From Cylicocyclus nassatus (taxonomy: Eukaryota; Nematoda; Chromadorea; Rhabditida; Strongylidae): a stretch of DNA of 64,000 nt. The stretch covers positions 2,294,001 through 2,358,000 of the forward strand of contig CATQJL010000001.1 of NCBI GenBank assembly GCA_958299035.1. Reading direction: 5' to 3'. Positions 45,057-56,612 of this stretch are shown in pieces. Every line of letters starts with the position of its first letter. Position 1 is the first letter of the stretch. A model generated the notes under the pieces. That model worked only from the letters and a program-made list of their open reading frames with translations, was not told the DNA's origin and searched no databases. Made by a program: the position numbers and the translations under genes.

Positions 45057-45919
45057 CACATTGACGACAAGGCCGATTTCTCGATTACTGTCATTTCGGA
45101 CAGGAGCCTTTTTTGCTCTGCCAAACTTACGACCCACCCGTGGGTCGTATTGTCCGAAATGGTAGCCTTTTTGGAAGAAATTCAAAACATGTCTCCGAGA
45201 ATTTCCTCACAAGGGTTATCGAACGCGCTGATTAGCAAAATATGATTTATTTCAGCTTTGGAAGCAACACGGTAAGGGTTACGGTAGTCATTCTGTATGA
45301 ACTCAACATCATGATTTTCATGCAAAATTGTTTTTGGGGTTATTTCACTTGCTGATCACAATTATAGTGTCCACTATGTTCACTACTTTCCCACATGAGA
45401 CTAGGTAGCAGTACGGTAGAATTTTCGTAGAAATCAAGAAACTGATGTAATAAGGTGGTATCAAAGCTTGAGATTATCATTTTTGTAATTAGCATGCTAA
45501 ACCTATATATGCAAAGTTCGAGCTTCCTAGGATGAAAATTGCAAAAAATCAATAAAATCAACAAAATCGATAATTTGGTGGGCTAACGTCAGCCTCTTGC
45601 CCGCCCCGTATTACTCTTACATGTAAACTTGATTCTCCAGAAACAGCATCATTTTGCGAAGAATTTGAGCTAAAAGCTTGTGCCTTATATATGTCAACCG
45701 TATATCTACCGTAACATTACATTACAGTATCCCGAGCCCGGACCACTCTGGCTGGAACTTCACTTAAGTGTCCTCAATCATGTATCAGAACCCCGTAGAA
45801 TTCCGTCGTAAACTGGCAAAGATAGTGCTTCATGAATCTTACGACCCACCAGTGGGTCGTATTATCCGAAATGGCAGGACACGTACGACCCACCGGTGGG
45901 TCGTATTGTCGTCAGTGTG
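45057..45919. mobile_element. piggyBac-like MITE, TTAA-flanked
   Basis: The ends CACATTGACGACAA and, as complement, CACACTGACGACAA lie inside TTAA (45053-45056 and 45920-45923). The CACxxTGACGACA terminus and TTAA duplication match piggyBac transposons. The palindrome ACGACCCACCGGTGGGTCGT and variants occur three times near the ends (45129, 45840 and 45885). The interior (about 45210-45570) carries GGGTTATCGAACGCGCTGAT and Helitron-like ATCAATAAAATCAACAAAAT text. No transposase. Confidence 0.85.
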
Positions 45920-45923
45920 TTAA

Positions 45924-47675
45924 GGAAGCCGCATTTTCCAACGCTTTCTGCAAATTTCCAACTACTGAGCTTAATTAATGGCGCTGTCAGCTTTATGAGC
46001 TCTAGGTCAAGTTCAGCTCACGCTTATACAGGGAATTTCGTTGCCGTCTTTACAAATATTTTCGACAAATTTGCTTGACTAGCAAGAAACAACCTAGATA
46101 ATGCAGAGTTGACTGAGCGATTCATCAAATTATGTTCTATCTTCTTCATCCACAGTCTCCAAAGTTTGAGTGCGGCTTTGTCCCAAGTAGTTCTTTGTCG
46201 TTGTTTCTAAATGTTGTTATGCTTTGGCAGCTGTCAGAATGGAGGCCAAACACAAATCACATTTAAATGGCTTGATCTAACTAAGGCAACTAAGGTATGA
46301 TTTTTTTATTGTTTTTGCGACTTCTGAAGGGAGTGTTGCTTTCAACGAAAAAAATGAATAGTCTTTATTGCACCAGATGAATTTGAATAGAGAATCAGTC
46401 AAACAGAACACAGAGAAATCTCACTGCAATGGCAAGGAAAAAGCAAAGTTCACAAAGTAACTCATTAACAATATATAACAACATGTAAATGGACTGATCC
46501 CAATAAAACAATACGAAGTACTAGGGAACACAAAAAGTTGTCAGGTATCACAGGTTTCCTTGGAAATTTATTCGGATGAAGTTATAGAGAGAAATAAGGC
46601 TTGCATTACGGTAGGAATGCAGAGGGACGAAAATGCTCATAAAGCTTAGGCAGACGAGGCATATCAACCCCTACAAGGTACCTCGGTGTTTATTAATTCG
46701 TTCGCTGAATCAAATAAATGTTTGGAATTACGTTCCTTATTTACTGTTGAATATCTGACTGCTAAAGAAAAATTTTTAAAAGCAAGTTCCCGCTTTTTGA
46801 TCTTTTCATTATATATGATGTATAGGCGAATCATCGCACGCAAAGACAGAGCGTCACTTAGGACGCTGTCTGAGTCTCGCAGATCACACGCTCTTTCATC
46901 GCTCTTGCCGTCTGCTGTCTCTCTTATGCACGAATTGTCCTAGTCGGAAGCAACGCGGTCCAGTCTGCGCGTGCGATGAATCGCATCCTCTAAATCAATG
47001 ATAATTTAGGAAAAATTTATGATTTCCGTATTTTCGACTTCTTTCTACTTAAAAAGCATATAGTGTCCATTCTCTTTGTACCCTAATAAGCACCTTATAC
47101 ATGCACTTGAAGCAAAAATGCGCTTATTGTGGCAGTTGGCAGCAAAATGATAAAATTTGGCAGTAGGTTTCTATCAAGAAAGCTTACTTTCAGTAATTTG
47201 GGCCTACACCATCATGACTAGTATTTTGCATTAGAACATACCAAATAGTCTAAAAATATCGTCATTGATAATGATGTTCATAACAGGGTAAAATTATAAT
47301 ATAAATTCTCTTTTTCTCTAGAAACACGAAGTGCGCGGCTCGCAATGAAATGTCATTTTCGTGTGTGTGAGCTGGCAGCCGAATGATATCTACGCCCGTT
47401 TCGAGTTGTCCTGAACATGAGTGGTTGTGCGTGGGACCAGTGGTCCGTCCGCTAGAGCAGAGTCTCGTGCAACAACCGCTGAAGTGCTATACAGATGATG
47501 GCGAAGATGGTGGCGTGAAGACGAGCGGAGCTGTGATGCAGCTCTTCGAGCAGGAAGTCGACGACACCATCTCCTGACTTTGCCACCACCACATTCCTCA
47601 ACGAGCGTTGACTGAAAGAGAATACGGTTAAATACGGTATATACAAGGTGGCGCTTATGATTCTCTTAAAAAGAC
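45924..47675. other. Intergenic between the convergent genes, no gene accepted
   Basis: A GC-richer open stretch at 47383-47577 is open on both strands but lacks an acceptor that joins it to anything. The rest is AT-rich with nothing recognisable. Confidence 0.35.
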
Positions 47676-48091
47676 ACCGAACTCGGAATTCACCGAAATC
47701 TGCGTCGTCGCATTGCCATATCCTGGTTCAGAGTGGGTAAACTCTAGATTTCAAGCGTACCGCTTGACTCAGCTCAACGCTGCGTATCTTTCGATTAAAA
47801 TATGGCACGTTGTATACGGTAGGCGGTCAGATTCCATTGATTTTTGCCTGTAGGTTACTCAGTGAGCAATGGAGCACGCTAACTGTTAGTAATTTACTGT
47901 AACCAAGACTCTAGAAGATCCGTAATCTGACCGGCCACCGTGCAAGTATCGTATCAAACGGACATATTTCTACATAGGAATACGTGCGTCGCCGAGCTGA
48001 GTCGAATGCTACTCTTGAATACAAAATTCGTCCACCAATCAGAATATGGCAATGCGACGCGAATTTCGGTAAACTCCGGTGAATTTCGGTG
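47676..48091. mobile_element. Foldback element with CACCGAA ends
   Basis: The left end has CACCGAACTCGGAATTCACC then GAAATCTGCGTCGTCGCATT; the complement of the right end has CACCGAAATTCACCGGAGTT then TACCGAAATTCGCGTCGCAT. CATTGCCATAT pairs with ATATGGCAATG. Non-coding, just 3' of the menorin gene. Confidence 0.6.
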
Positions 48092-48273
48092 ATTTCTTTG
48101 TGACAAATTATGAATGGTATTGTACGCGAACCAAATTATCGGAGTTGGTAAGAAGCAATTCTTCTGAAATTTTTCCCGAGCTAAGTTTTGGTCATCCCAA
48201 AGTTCGTCAAGAATGTCAATAGCCTGAGAGGCTTAGGGAAAATGTTCGATTATGTGCATGGGAACATTCGAAG

Positions 48274-51200
48274 TCAGTTTAAGAACTCGTTGTTGAATTG
48301 AGAGATGAGTTCCGAATTCTTGGAAGCATCTTGGGGTGCAAGAGATTTGATCCTCTCACTTTCACTTTCAGCTGGAGACACCAAAACATACTTGAGAAAT
48401 GGGGTGTCCAGCTCTATGCGAACCACATCTCGTTTTCTTCTTTTGCTTTGTTTCTTACCACAACTTGTCGTCCACACATCGGCAACAACTCGCCAACCTT
48501 TGTCTGTCACTGAACATCATCGTTTTTCAGTTATTTCATTAACAGCTTTCCACACAATTCTTTACCTGCAAAAGCATAGCAATCAGATAGTGGCAGTTGT
48601 CCGACTGATTTGGTGTCGTAGTACGGTTGGATGTTGTCCTTATTTTCTATCGCTATTCGTCCGTCGTGTCCAATGAATACCTAATCTGACATTAAGTTAC
48701 GCAAATTGGCTCACTAAAGTCCAGCTCACCTTGAGCACATCTTTGAGCTCTGGAGACTCGATTTCCACAACTTTGTCGAGCAAATAGATTACCAATCCCG
48801 TATTTTCGTCCACTTCCACCTCCCCCTTGACGGCTTTCGACAGGAAGTGCACCTATAATACCGTCAGATCTCTGTCACCAATCCAATTCCACTCAGCGCA
48901 TGCTAATTGTAGGAGTTGTCCTTGAGCGCAAGCGTATCTACCTTACCTTTCCTTCAACTCGCTGCGAGCTGGGAAACAATGGAGGTGGTGTCTGCGAGAG
49001 CAGCAGAGCGGCCGGGTGCCCGAGGAACACGGCCCCGTTCTTGGATCGGACCACTGTCGACAGCACGTCCTGCGAGGTGGCGAACTCGACAGCGCGCCAG
49101 GATGAAAGCGAAAAACTCGGCTCTCCCTGAAGGCACACAATTTTGAAGCAGCCAAAGTTCTGCAACATCTTACAAAGGCCATAAATAATCGTGATATATC
49201 CGACGTCAATAATCAAGGAAGGCATGGCCAATGGGGTTACTCTAAGATAAAATCTAGCATTTAAGTCCGATTTCTTTCGAGAAAGTTTCACTAACAGATG
49301 GTTCGTTTACAAATAATTTCTTATTCAAAGAAAAAAGCTGTAAAGAATCTTATCTGCAGGCCGATCATCTGTAGGGCCGATTTAAAGGCAGTGGATCAGC
49401 AGAATGGACTCTCCTCGGATTTTGGTGGTTAGTAGTAGACTCCCCAAGTACACTGTAGCCCAAACCCCATTTGCCATTTCATGCGCTAAGTCCTGAAAAA
49501 TGCGCTTCAAACTTCACCAGCCCCGCCCCTTTCCATTGAGTGGGCGGGGCTGGTGGAGTTTTGAAGCGCATTTTTCAGGACTCAGCGCATGAATTGGCAG
49601 ATGGAGTTTGGGCTACAGTGTATTTCCTGGGGTCTACTACCTAAATTCACCAAAATCCGAGGAGGGTCTATTCTGCTGATCCACTGCCTTTAACAGATGG
49701 TTTGCATGCAAATTTTAAGGTATGCATCTAAAAGCTGGCACATACAGCGATTTTTAGACCCGATAAGTCCGTCTTCAGTCAAGCTCAACCTACAGATAAG
49801 TCTTTTTCCCCATAGTAACTATCTTATTAGGAAAGTCCAAAGCGCCCTTAACTGTATCGGACTAATCTTTTGCCGAATTTATCTGTGGGAGACCCTATCG
49901 ACCAAATTTTGAGTAATTTTAATCTGCGTGATGTGCAACAACTGGCAAAGCTTTGCTCAAAAAAAAACTGTCAGTGTGCAACAACTGGCAAAGCTTTGCT
50001 CAAAAAAAACTGTCAGTATCCCAGATAAACGGCAAGAAATATTTTCTCTCTGACTTGGGTAGTTTTGATAATAATATGCCACTTCCACTACATCCATTAA
50101 TATTTACAAGGGACGAATTCAGCCCACCTGCGCCTCACTTGGATGGTTTGGTATTTGTTGGATGATTTCCCTATGATGCGGCTCCAAATCGTAGAGCACT
50201 CGATTTTTTGTGGCTATTCGACGAATTTCCGCAACGGAAGCCCAGTCAACCACCTAAAAATTTTTTTTGCAGAAACGTTCCATTGAATGAACCGCATGCA
50301 TCGAATGCAAATGCACCTCATCATCTGAGTCGCTCCAAATCAGAAGAGAGATTGCTTTATCCATTCCTAGTAGCCAAAGGAGCTGCTCTTTTGAGTTTGC
50401 TGCCTGAAAATTTACAGCTAGATCTAATAAACAAAGAGTTTTTCAAAATGGAAATGTTTTTTTTTTCAACTAGGCACTTGCCACTGATAATCGGACCGAC
50501 AGCATAACTGGCTGCTCTAGTCGAGCGATGTATTCGAGAATGTGGAACAACTGCCTCCAAGTCAGTCTGAAAAAGCACGTGAAATAGTGAGAAAAGTATA
50601 CTAAAATATGTTTTCCATATAAACCGAGCAAAGCAAATCACAAACACTTTATGCTTCGGATTGAGCATCGAAAAATTCGATTGTTTTGTCCATCCTAACG
50701 ACAACGTCGCATCCGGAAAAAGCCGTCGAGCCCTTTCGACAAATGATGACGGATCGACGATATTCTGCAACAAGCAGCACTCACTATGAAACTTCAGAAA
50801 ACTCAAGCAGTGTCCGCTAAGCCAATGGATTCACCTCAACGCTTCGTGGCGAACGAAAAACGTTTGCATGAAGAATGACCGGATATTTTAGTTCGGGTGC
50901 TAATGGATCAGCTTGTGTCGCGTACAGATACTGTAGCACCGGTCGAACCACTTCCGTTGATCGGAAGTTGATTTTGATTGCTAAAAGAATTTTGCATTGT
51001 AGAAAATAAGCATTTGCGAAGGGAGTAAATCTGTTCATGTTGTGGAAGATGCTCATTCCGATAACACTTCCCTCATAAGATGGATAGTGCAAATTTTAAA
51101 ACGAAAGAGCTCATTTGAAAGGTCTAAAAAGGACGATTCAACTGAGATCAAGAAACGAAAAGTCCTTCAAGTCTGGAGCCGCAATGTCAAAATTAGTCTA

Positions 51201-54200
51201 TACCTCGTAGGCGTAAACCGAAGATTGTCAAAATGAATTCTTATTTTTAAATTGATCTCATTGAAGCTCCATAACATAATCTGAGACGTGAAATATGTGA
51301 GAAAGAACCGTAAAATCAACGTAGCCCTACCGTACAACGCCAGGGGACAAAACATAGCTATCAGCACCTCAAAAAAAAGTTTGGACAAGTTCTACATGTA
51401 TCACAGTGGCGGAACAACGGGACCCACCTCCTTCTCCCATCCCCTCCTCAGAATGGGTCGCGAAATTTTTTAAGGCAGCCCAATTCAATTATAGAATTGC
51501 GCGAGTGACCTTTCACTAGGAATTATAGATGGAGTTTTAAGCAGCATTACAAAGTTTTCCGGAGAGCTTCGTTAAGCCGCTCACAAAATTTTTTTCATCG
51601 CGCTCCTTCTCCCCCCTTCCGCCTCCCCCCCCCCCCCCCAAAAAAAAAGGAAATTTTCTTTAACCGGCACTGTGTACCGTGATTTTTCCAAAAACACTAC
51701 CATTTCATGCACATTCCAAATTTGGCTCATGATGACAATTATGCAAAACATGTGGTGCTCAAAGAAGACGAACGCGGGGAAACAAAAAGCGCTTAAACTT
51801 AATTTTCAAATTTAGAATCGAAGTTTTGAATCTGGAATTTCTCCGAGCGCCCTTTAGCAAATTAGATCTCCCTCATGACCACGACATTCCTACGGTGTGA
51901 TCGGTTATCGATGGCATGCTGTATTTGCAGAGACGAATAGTCGTGTGAGGGATAAGGTAATCCATCATTTCTTTTGCGGAGGCAAACAGTAGATGTAGTG
52001 GGGGAGTTGACACATCTATGTCATTACACACTCCCTGCGGTTCAGAAGATTGATGACGGGAACGTGTGGTCACACAGCGACCAGCAGCCCGAGTGATCAG
52101 TGCAAACAAACCAACGAACCTTTTTTGAGGTTGGCCACCTCACGGAGCCATTCTTTAAAGGTGATTCGATCAGCTGTTCTTGCGTCGGCTCGCATCACCG
52201 GTATAGCACGGTGCCGGGGACGTCTGGCCGTTTGCAGGAACACATCGCCTTCGATCAGCATCGACTTGTTTAGGAACGGCTCTGCAATGGTTCAAGTAAT
52301 AGCCTTGTTTTCCTAACAAACAAAACATCTAAGCAGGAAAGGAACCAAAGTCAAAATGGCCAGATAGGATGAGCTTTATACCATCGCAATGAGTATGAGA
52401 CGCTGATCTCAAAACTGTGCTCACTATCTGCTAAACGTTTCCGTGAAAGTCGTTTTGAGCGCAGGCATGTCAAGTCTCCTTGGCCAATTGTAAAGTGTGC
52501 ACCAACGTGCTCGAATAGTGTAGTGGATACACGCGAAACGTGTAGCGCAGACGATCGAAGGTTCGATTCCTATTTCGCTCCAGCCTTTTGCTAGCTTACC
52601 AGATGTCTCCTTTGCTCAAAACTGCTGTTCATGCACCTCTACATACTTAAGGCATCCTTTCTATTACAGAATCGAGTTTCTTCGAAACTTTTTCTGCGGT
52701 TAATGGTCGATCATGTCCTGTCAAAAGTCATAAACATCTTCAAATTTTTGGATTTTGTTAGATTTTGTCATATTTTCTTTTATTCACTTACTAGTTATAT
52801 TAGAGTCTCATAGTTGCTCCCGATCCCTACCCTGAGACCGGCTTTTCCTCGTCCCTCGACTCTCTTCCCCAGAAAGAGCTGCATTGCCTAACACTAATGA
52901 TGGGGTGCATCGGTACAAGCAGAATCTTGTGCGCAGCGAGAACGCACAATTAACGCGGATCGCTTCAAAGGCACATAGCCGCTGTTTTTACGGTAATTGC
53001 TATTTAATGCCGTAACGATGTCGTACGGTACGCAGCTCGAACAGAAAACTGTTAATCAAAGCTACCAGTTTTTATCTGCGCTCTGATGAAATAAAGTGCA
53101 ACGGCACCGTCGCGCATTATATGATGTTTACATTACTATGAAAAGAAAAAGAGATTTCGAGTTTTTGAGTTGAAAACTAGTTCAAGGCAAATCTTTTGCA
53201 GTCAACTTTGAAATCATAAAATAACTTTTGAATATGTAACTAAGTTTGTATTTTCACATACCTACAATTTTTGTTAGTATCTCAATCACACCTTTTCATG
53301 TGCAATCAACTATAGCTTGTCGTATGCAAAAAAATTTGGTTAGTTGCAGCTATCTATAAGAAGTTCCGAAAGCAGAATCAAAATAACTAGCACAGCTGTG
53401 GTGGTTCAGAAAACTGAGACGTGGTGACATCCATACCAACAATTTTTTTACTTGGTTTATTTGGGAATTTTCAAAATTTTCAAAAATTACTTTAATCAAT
53501 CACAAGTAAAAGTAGCTCGCACTTTCACAGCTTTATTAGTAACAATCAAAATTTCGCGTGTTCATGTTTGCTAGCTTCACCACTCATTAAAATTCAACGA
53601 AAAATCGAATTACGAGTCACACGCCTTTGAAATAACATAGTCTATAAACCCGTCATACAAGCTCGGAGTACATTTCATAAATTTCCAACTGTTTTAACGT
53701 CTTTTGCAAGAAATGGCAATGATTTGACTGTGTAAGATCTTCTTATGATCGAAGTTTGAGGCGTGACTCAAGAAGTAACTAATGGGTGCAGGTTTCAGAA
53801 TTCTCTAGACTATGATCACACTAGTTCCTTTGTCTGTCTCAAATGAAGAACTTCGGCTAAATACCAAGTACAGAGTACTTAAGGACCTGTTACACTTATT
53901 TTGCGCTATCGGTGAGGTATGACTCACAGCACAAGCACTTACCATGCAACTGATCGACTAGGTCAGGCCAACTGTTGACTCCATGAGCTACTCGAATGTT
54001 GAAGCCATCACCCAAAGTTTCGTTCTTCCAGAAATCCACCACAGACATTCTAGTAGCTCGCATCTCCCGCCCGGTATTGGCTGAAAAATTTCAGAATTAT
54101 AACAATTACAGATTCGCCTTTTAGAAGGCGCTGTAATATCTTTTTGTGACGTATTATACTCCTATCCTATCAAATTCAATGAATATTTAAAACGTGAAGA

Positions 54201-56566
54201 TTATCAATTTCTCAAGCATTCCTGATGATCATTTGATATCAACAGTGCACATTTTTATACTAGACTTATTGTTAACCTCAATTTGTGAAATTACCCACCA
54301 TGCGCAGCACTCTATGAACATTACTAACGAACAAAATCCGATTGATGAACATTTTGTGAAAAGGACCACCCGCACTCGCTTACGCCTATTTAAGCTCAAA
54401 AAGGAATCAACAGAAAATTCCGCAGAACTGGCTACTTCAAGCAAAGAAGTCGTGCAATACCGCACATGATGTTGCGTAGGCGCACGTCTGTTACAAACAT
54501 TTGGACAGGGCTTTTGTAATCGTATTTTCAACTCTATGCGCTGCTTTTCATAGCAGCATAGTTCTCGGTAGCTTGCCCTGCAACTGTATCCTTTATTTGT
54601 TTATGTTTATGCATCCGTGTCCGTCCGCCAAGCAATCTCACGCCGAAAGCAATCATGCTCAAGACAGCTTTGCAACAGTTTGCGCGAGCAAAGTGCGGGC
54701 TAATTGGCGGATAAAGACGTGAAATCTGTGTCTAATTGAGTTTAGTCGACCGCTCAGCAGCGGTGGGCATCAGCCTCAAAGCAACCCCGGGGTGCAGATC
54801 CGCGCAAGAAATCTAATTGCCGGCGATTGTCTTTGGCAGACGCTGCCCGCGGCCGGGATTATCGCGACAGCTGAGGGCAGCCAACCGTTCCCAGTGTCGT
54901 CATAACCGGATAAGGAGAAGCCCCTTCGCTTTCGCTTGATCTTTGACAAAAAATCGCATGCGCTTGTCGTACACAGTGCGACGCAATTAACAACTTTATG
55001 GTGAACGGCAAGGAGGCGTGGCGGTCGTAAACAGATCAGGTTACACCGTTACAGGAATCATATCAAAAAGTTCATCTACGAAGAAAACCCTGAGAAATAT
55101 GAGTTACGGAATTCTGGGAAATGAGAAAAAGATTACCTAGAAGTTTTGGAACTTAAATCGCGACAAAGTTGGTATTCTCTTTATTGATAGATTTGCACCA
55201 CAAATATGGAAAACTCGTTTAAGATTGCCTAAGAAGTCAGTGAACTCAATTTTTTTGTCGTATAACTATATGCAAAATTACACTGGACAAAAAGGAGAAA
55301 ATAAAACACAAAATGGGATTTTACTTTTCGGAAAGAATGCGTCATGAAAGAAAAACAAAGAACAAAGGACTAAAATTCGTCGGATTTTTTGGCATTTAAA
55401 GCACATTTGACGCGATTGAGTGTATTCTGTGAGTTTCTGTTCATCAGCATCTGTAAAAAGAACATTTTCTCTTTCAGCGCTGTTAGAAAATAGACGGAAA
55501 GGTCCCCCTTTGACCACATGAAATTCGGCTAATTGTGAAAACTTCTGCGAAAGTTTGACAGCGCTATTGTTTTGCGGAAGTTTCAATTAACCGTTCGAGA
55601 TGATGTTTTAACAACATCAAGTTTCGTTGCTTATAAATAATCTCTTCCCAAAATCGACCAACTATGACAACTTTGCAATCAGCACTTCTGTTTTTTTACA
55701 TAATATCAGCCATTCCTGCGGCTGTTTGAGCCTTGCAAGTAAGCTCAGTTTTCAAACTCTCGCTGAACATTTTATTGTAACTATTTTGAACAATTTAGGT
55801 TCGATTTTTAAGCACAAAACACACCCGAAAATCGTAGATACAAGGGTTATGTTTACTCCATTTACTAGTTTTAACTTATAAAACTATCATACGGCTGCTT
55901 CCTTTTCCTTTTCACGATGTTCAACGCGAAGCAGTAGCAAACTCCACATCGGATCTCTTTCACACTACATACATGAATAGAAAAATTATGTATAAATACC
56001 TTGTCACCCCACGCTTACTCAAAAACTCGCTTATCTACTCCATTTGCAAGCGGATTGATGGCGTGCGGCTATGTGTGTTTATGGCATTTTGGACCGACCT
56101 TTGTTCGGCTAATTGGATTGGAGATGCATTTCCCAAAATTGTTTTTTGGGTTCATGATTTGATTAGACAGCTTTTTGCGCGATTGAGTGTACAGTGCGTG
56201 GTCGATGAATCTTTGGACTCGAGTCATTTCTGCTAGGTTCATAGAGTAAGCGTAAGTCGTATTTCAGAACAGGTAAGATTTGTGCTGGACTGATTGGGCT
56301 CGATTTGGAGAGCAAAAAGCGATAAGGAGTGAGATACTTTTGTGGCCTTGGGTTGCGAGCGTACCTAACGAACACCCATGGCCCGTGCCAGGCTAAGAAC
56401 TATGATTTGCATACGTTGGCTTAGATTACCGCTGAACTTTAAACTTTGAGGGCTTTGACATTTGTTTAGCTAGGTTATAATGAATAAAACTATGGCTCAA
56501 AAATTAAGCATACTTACCGAAAACCGCAACAGGTATGAGATGAAATATGAAGTATAGTCGCAACAT
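48274..56566 (-). CDS. mnr-1: Menorin / FAM151 family secreted protein, 12 exons
   Basis: Exons in gene order: 56566-56518, 54080-53943, 52281-52120, 50980-50835, 50764-50625, 50566-50485, 50403-50317, 50253-50128, 49126-48947, 48852-48730, 48680-48566 and 48509-48274. The joins keep phase and give 527 residues. Residues 1-17 ([17 protein letters not shown]) form a signal peptide created by the first splice. The menorin domain (DUF2181, TIM-barrel-like) follows: HGVNSWPDL (H49), SMLIEGDVF (E73, D75), [28 protein letters not shown] (about 181-191), [23 protein letters not shown] and [11 protein letters not shown] (about 285-294), in the same order as human FAM151B. The C-terminal 220 residues are not in FAM151B and hold a basic run KQSKRRKRD. 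In C. elegans, MNR-1 is made in the epidermis and guides sensory dendrite branching with SAX-7/L1CAM, LECT-2 and DMA-1. The exon 5 donor (CG before GTTTAT) is the weakest call. Intron 1 is 2.4 kb. A TTTTCAG acceptor at 56612-56606 may be a spliced-leader site. Confidence 0.9.
49386..49689. mobile_element. TTAA-flanked foldback MITE in a menorin intron
   Basis: AGGCAGTGGATCAGCAGAAT on the left pairs with ATTCTGCTGATCCACTGCCT-like text on the right (one mismatch). TTAA flanks both ends (49382-49385 and 49690-49693). Inside, TTGCCATTTCATGCGCTAAG and CTCCACCAGCCCCGCCC-type arms meet at a GCCCCGCCC/GGGCGGGGC palindrome. It lies in the intron between exons 8 and 9. Confidence 0.85.
49932..50017. 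repeat. Recent 43-bp tandem duplication in an intron
   Basis: TGTGCAACAACTGGCAAAGC followed by TTTGCTCAAAAAAAACTGTCAG is present twice back to back (49932-49974 and 49975-50017), differing by one A in the homopolymer. Polymerase slippage is the simple explanation. Confidence 0.85.
51404..51672. mobile_element. hAT-like MITE remnant in a menorin intron
   Basis: Starts CAGTGGCGGAACAACGGGAC and ends TTAACCGGCACTG. Flanks ATGTATCA and TGTACCGT are weakly similar. The C-run near 51627-51640 and the AT-rich body resemble the CAGTGGCG family at 35147. Decayed, in intron 3. Confidence 0.5.
52509..52583 (+). ncRNA. tRNA-like sequence, probably a SINE head or tRNA pseudogene
   Basis: TAGTGTAGTGGATAC carries an A-box pattern and GGTTCGATTCC (52559-52569) is a perfect B box at tRNA spacing. 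A D-stem GTGT/ACAC forms, but the acceptor stem pairs only about 5 of 7 bases and no clean anticodon loop with U33 is seen. It lies in intron 2 of the menorin gene, on the opposite strand. Confidence 0.5.
54570..54965. promoter_or_regulatory. GC-rich block in menorin intron 1, candidate enhancer
   Basis: The 2.4-kb first intron of the menorin gene is AT-rich except here. The block holds TTTGTTTATGTTTATGCA (forkhead/POU-like words) near 54596-54613 and a dense CG-rich core with CCCCGGGG, GATTGTC and CAGCTGAGG. A long first intron with one compositionally distinct island suggests a regulatory module; this is inference without alignment. Confidence 0.3.
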
Positions 56567-56612
56567 CACGTGTACGTCAAAATTCTGCACATTTCTGCGC
56601 TTTGCCTGAAAA

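Noticed and set aside
44766..45185. 139-codon minus-strand frame overlapping the piggyBac-like MITE end
   Set aside because: It crosses the transposon boundary at 45057, so it cannot be a conserved gene.
47383..47577. 64-codon plus-strand frame with acidic C-terminus (also open on the minus strand)
   Set aside because: An in-frame stop lies just upstream, no acceptor joins it to other exons, and both strands are open, so the coding strand cannot be chosen.
49127..49291. Extension of menorin exon 9 upstream through an open frame
   Set aside because: The frame is open, but a strong CTTCAG acceptor at 49127 joins exon 8 in phase 0, and the extra residues would not follow from any exon.
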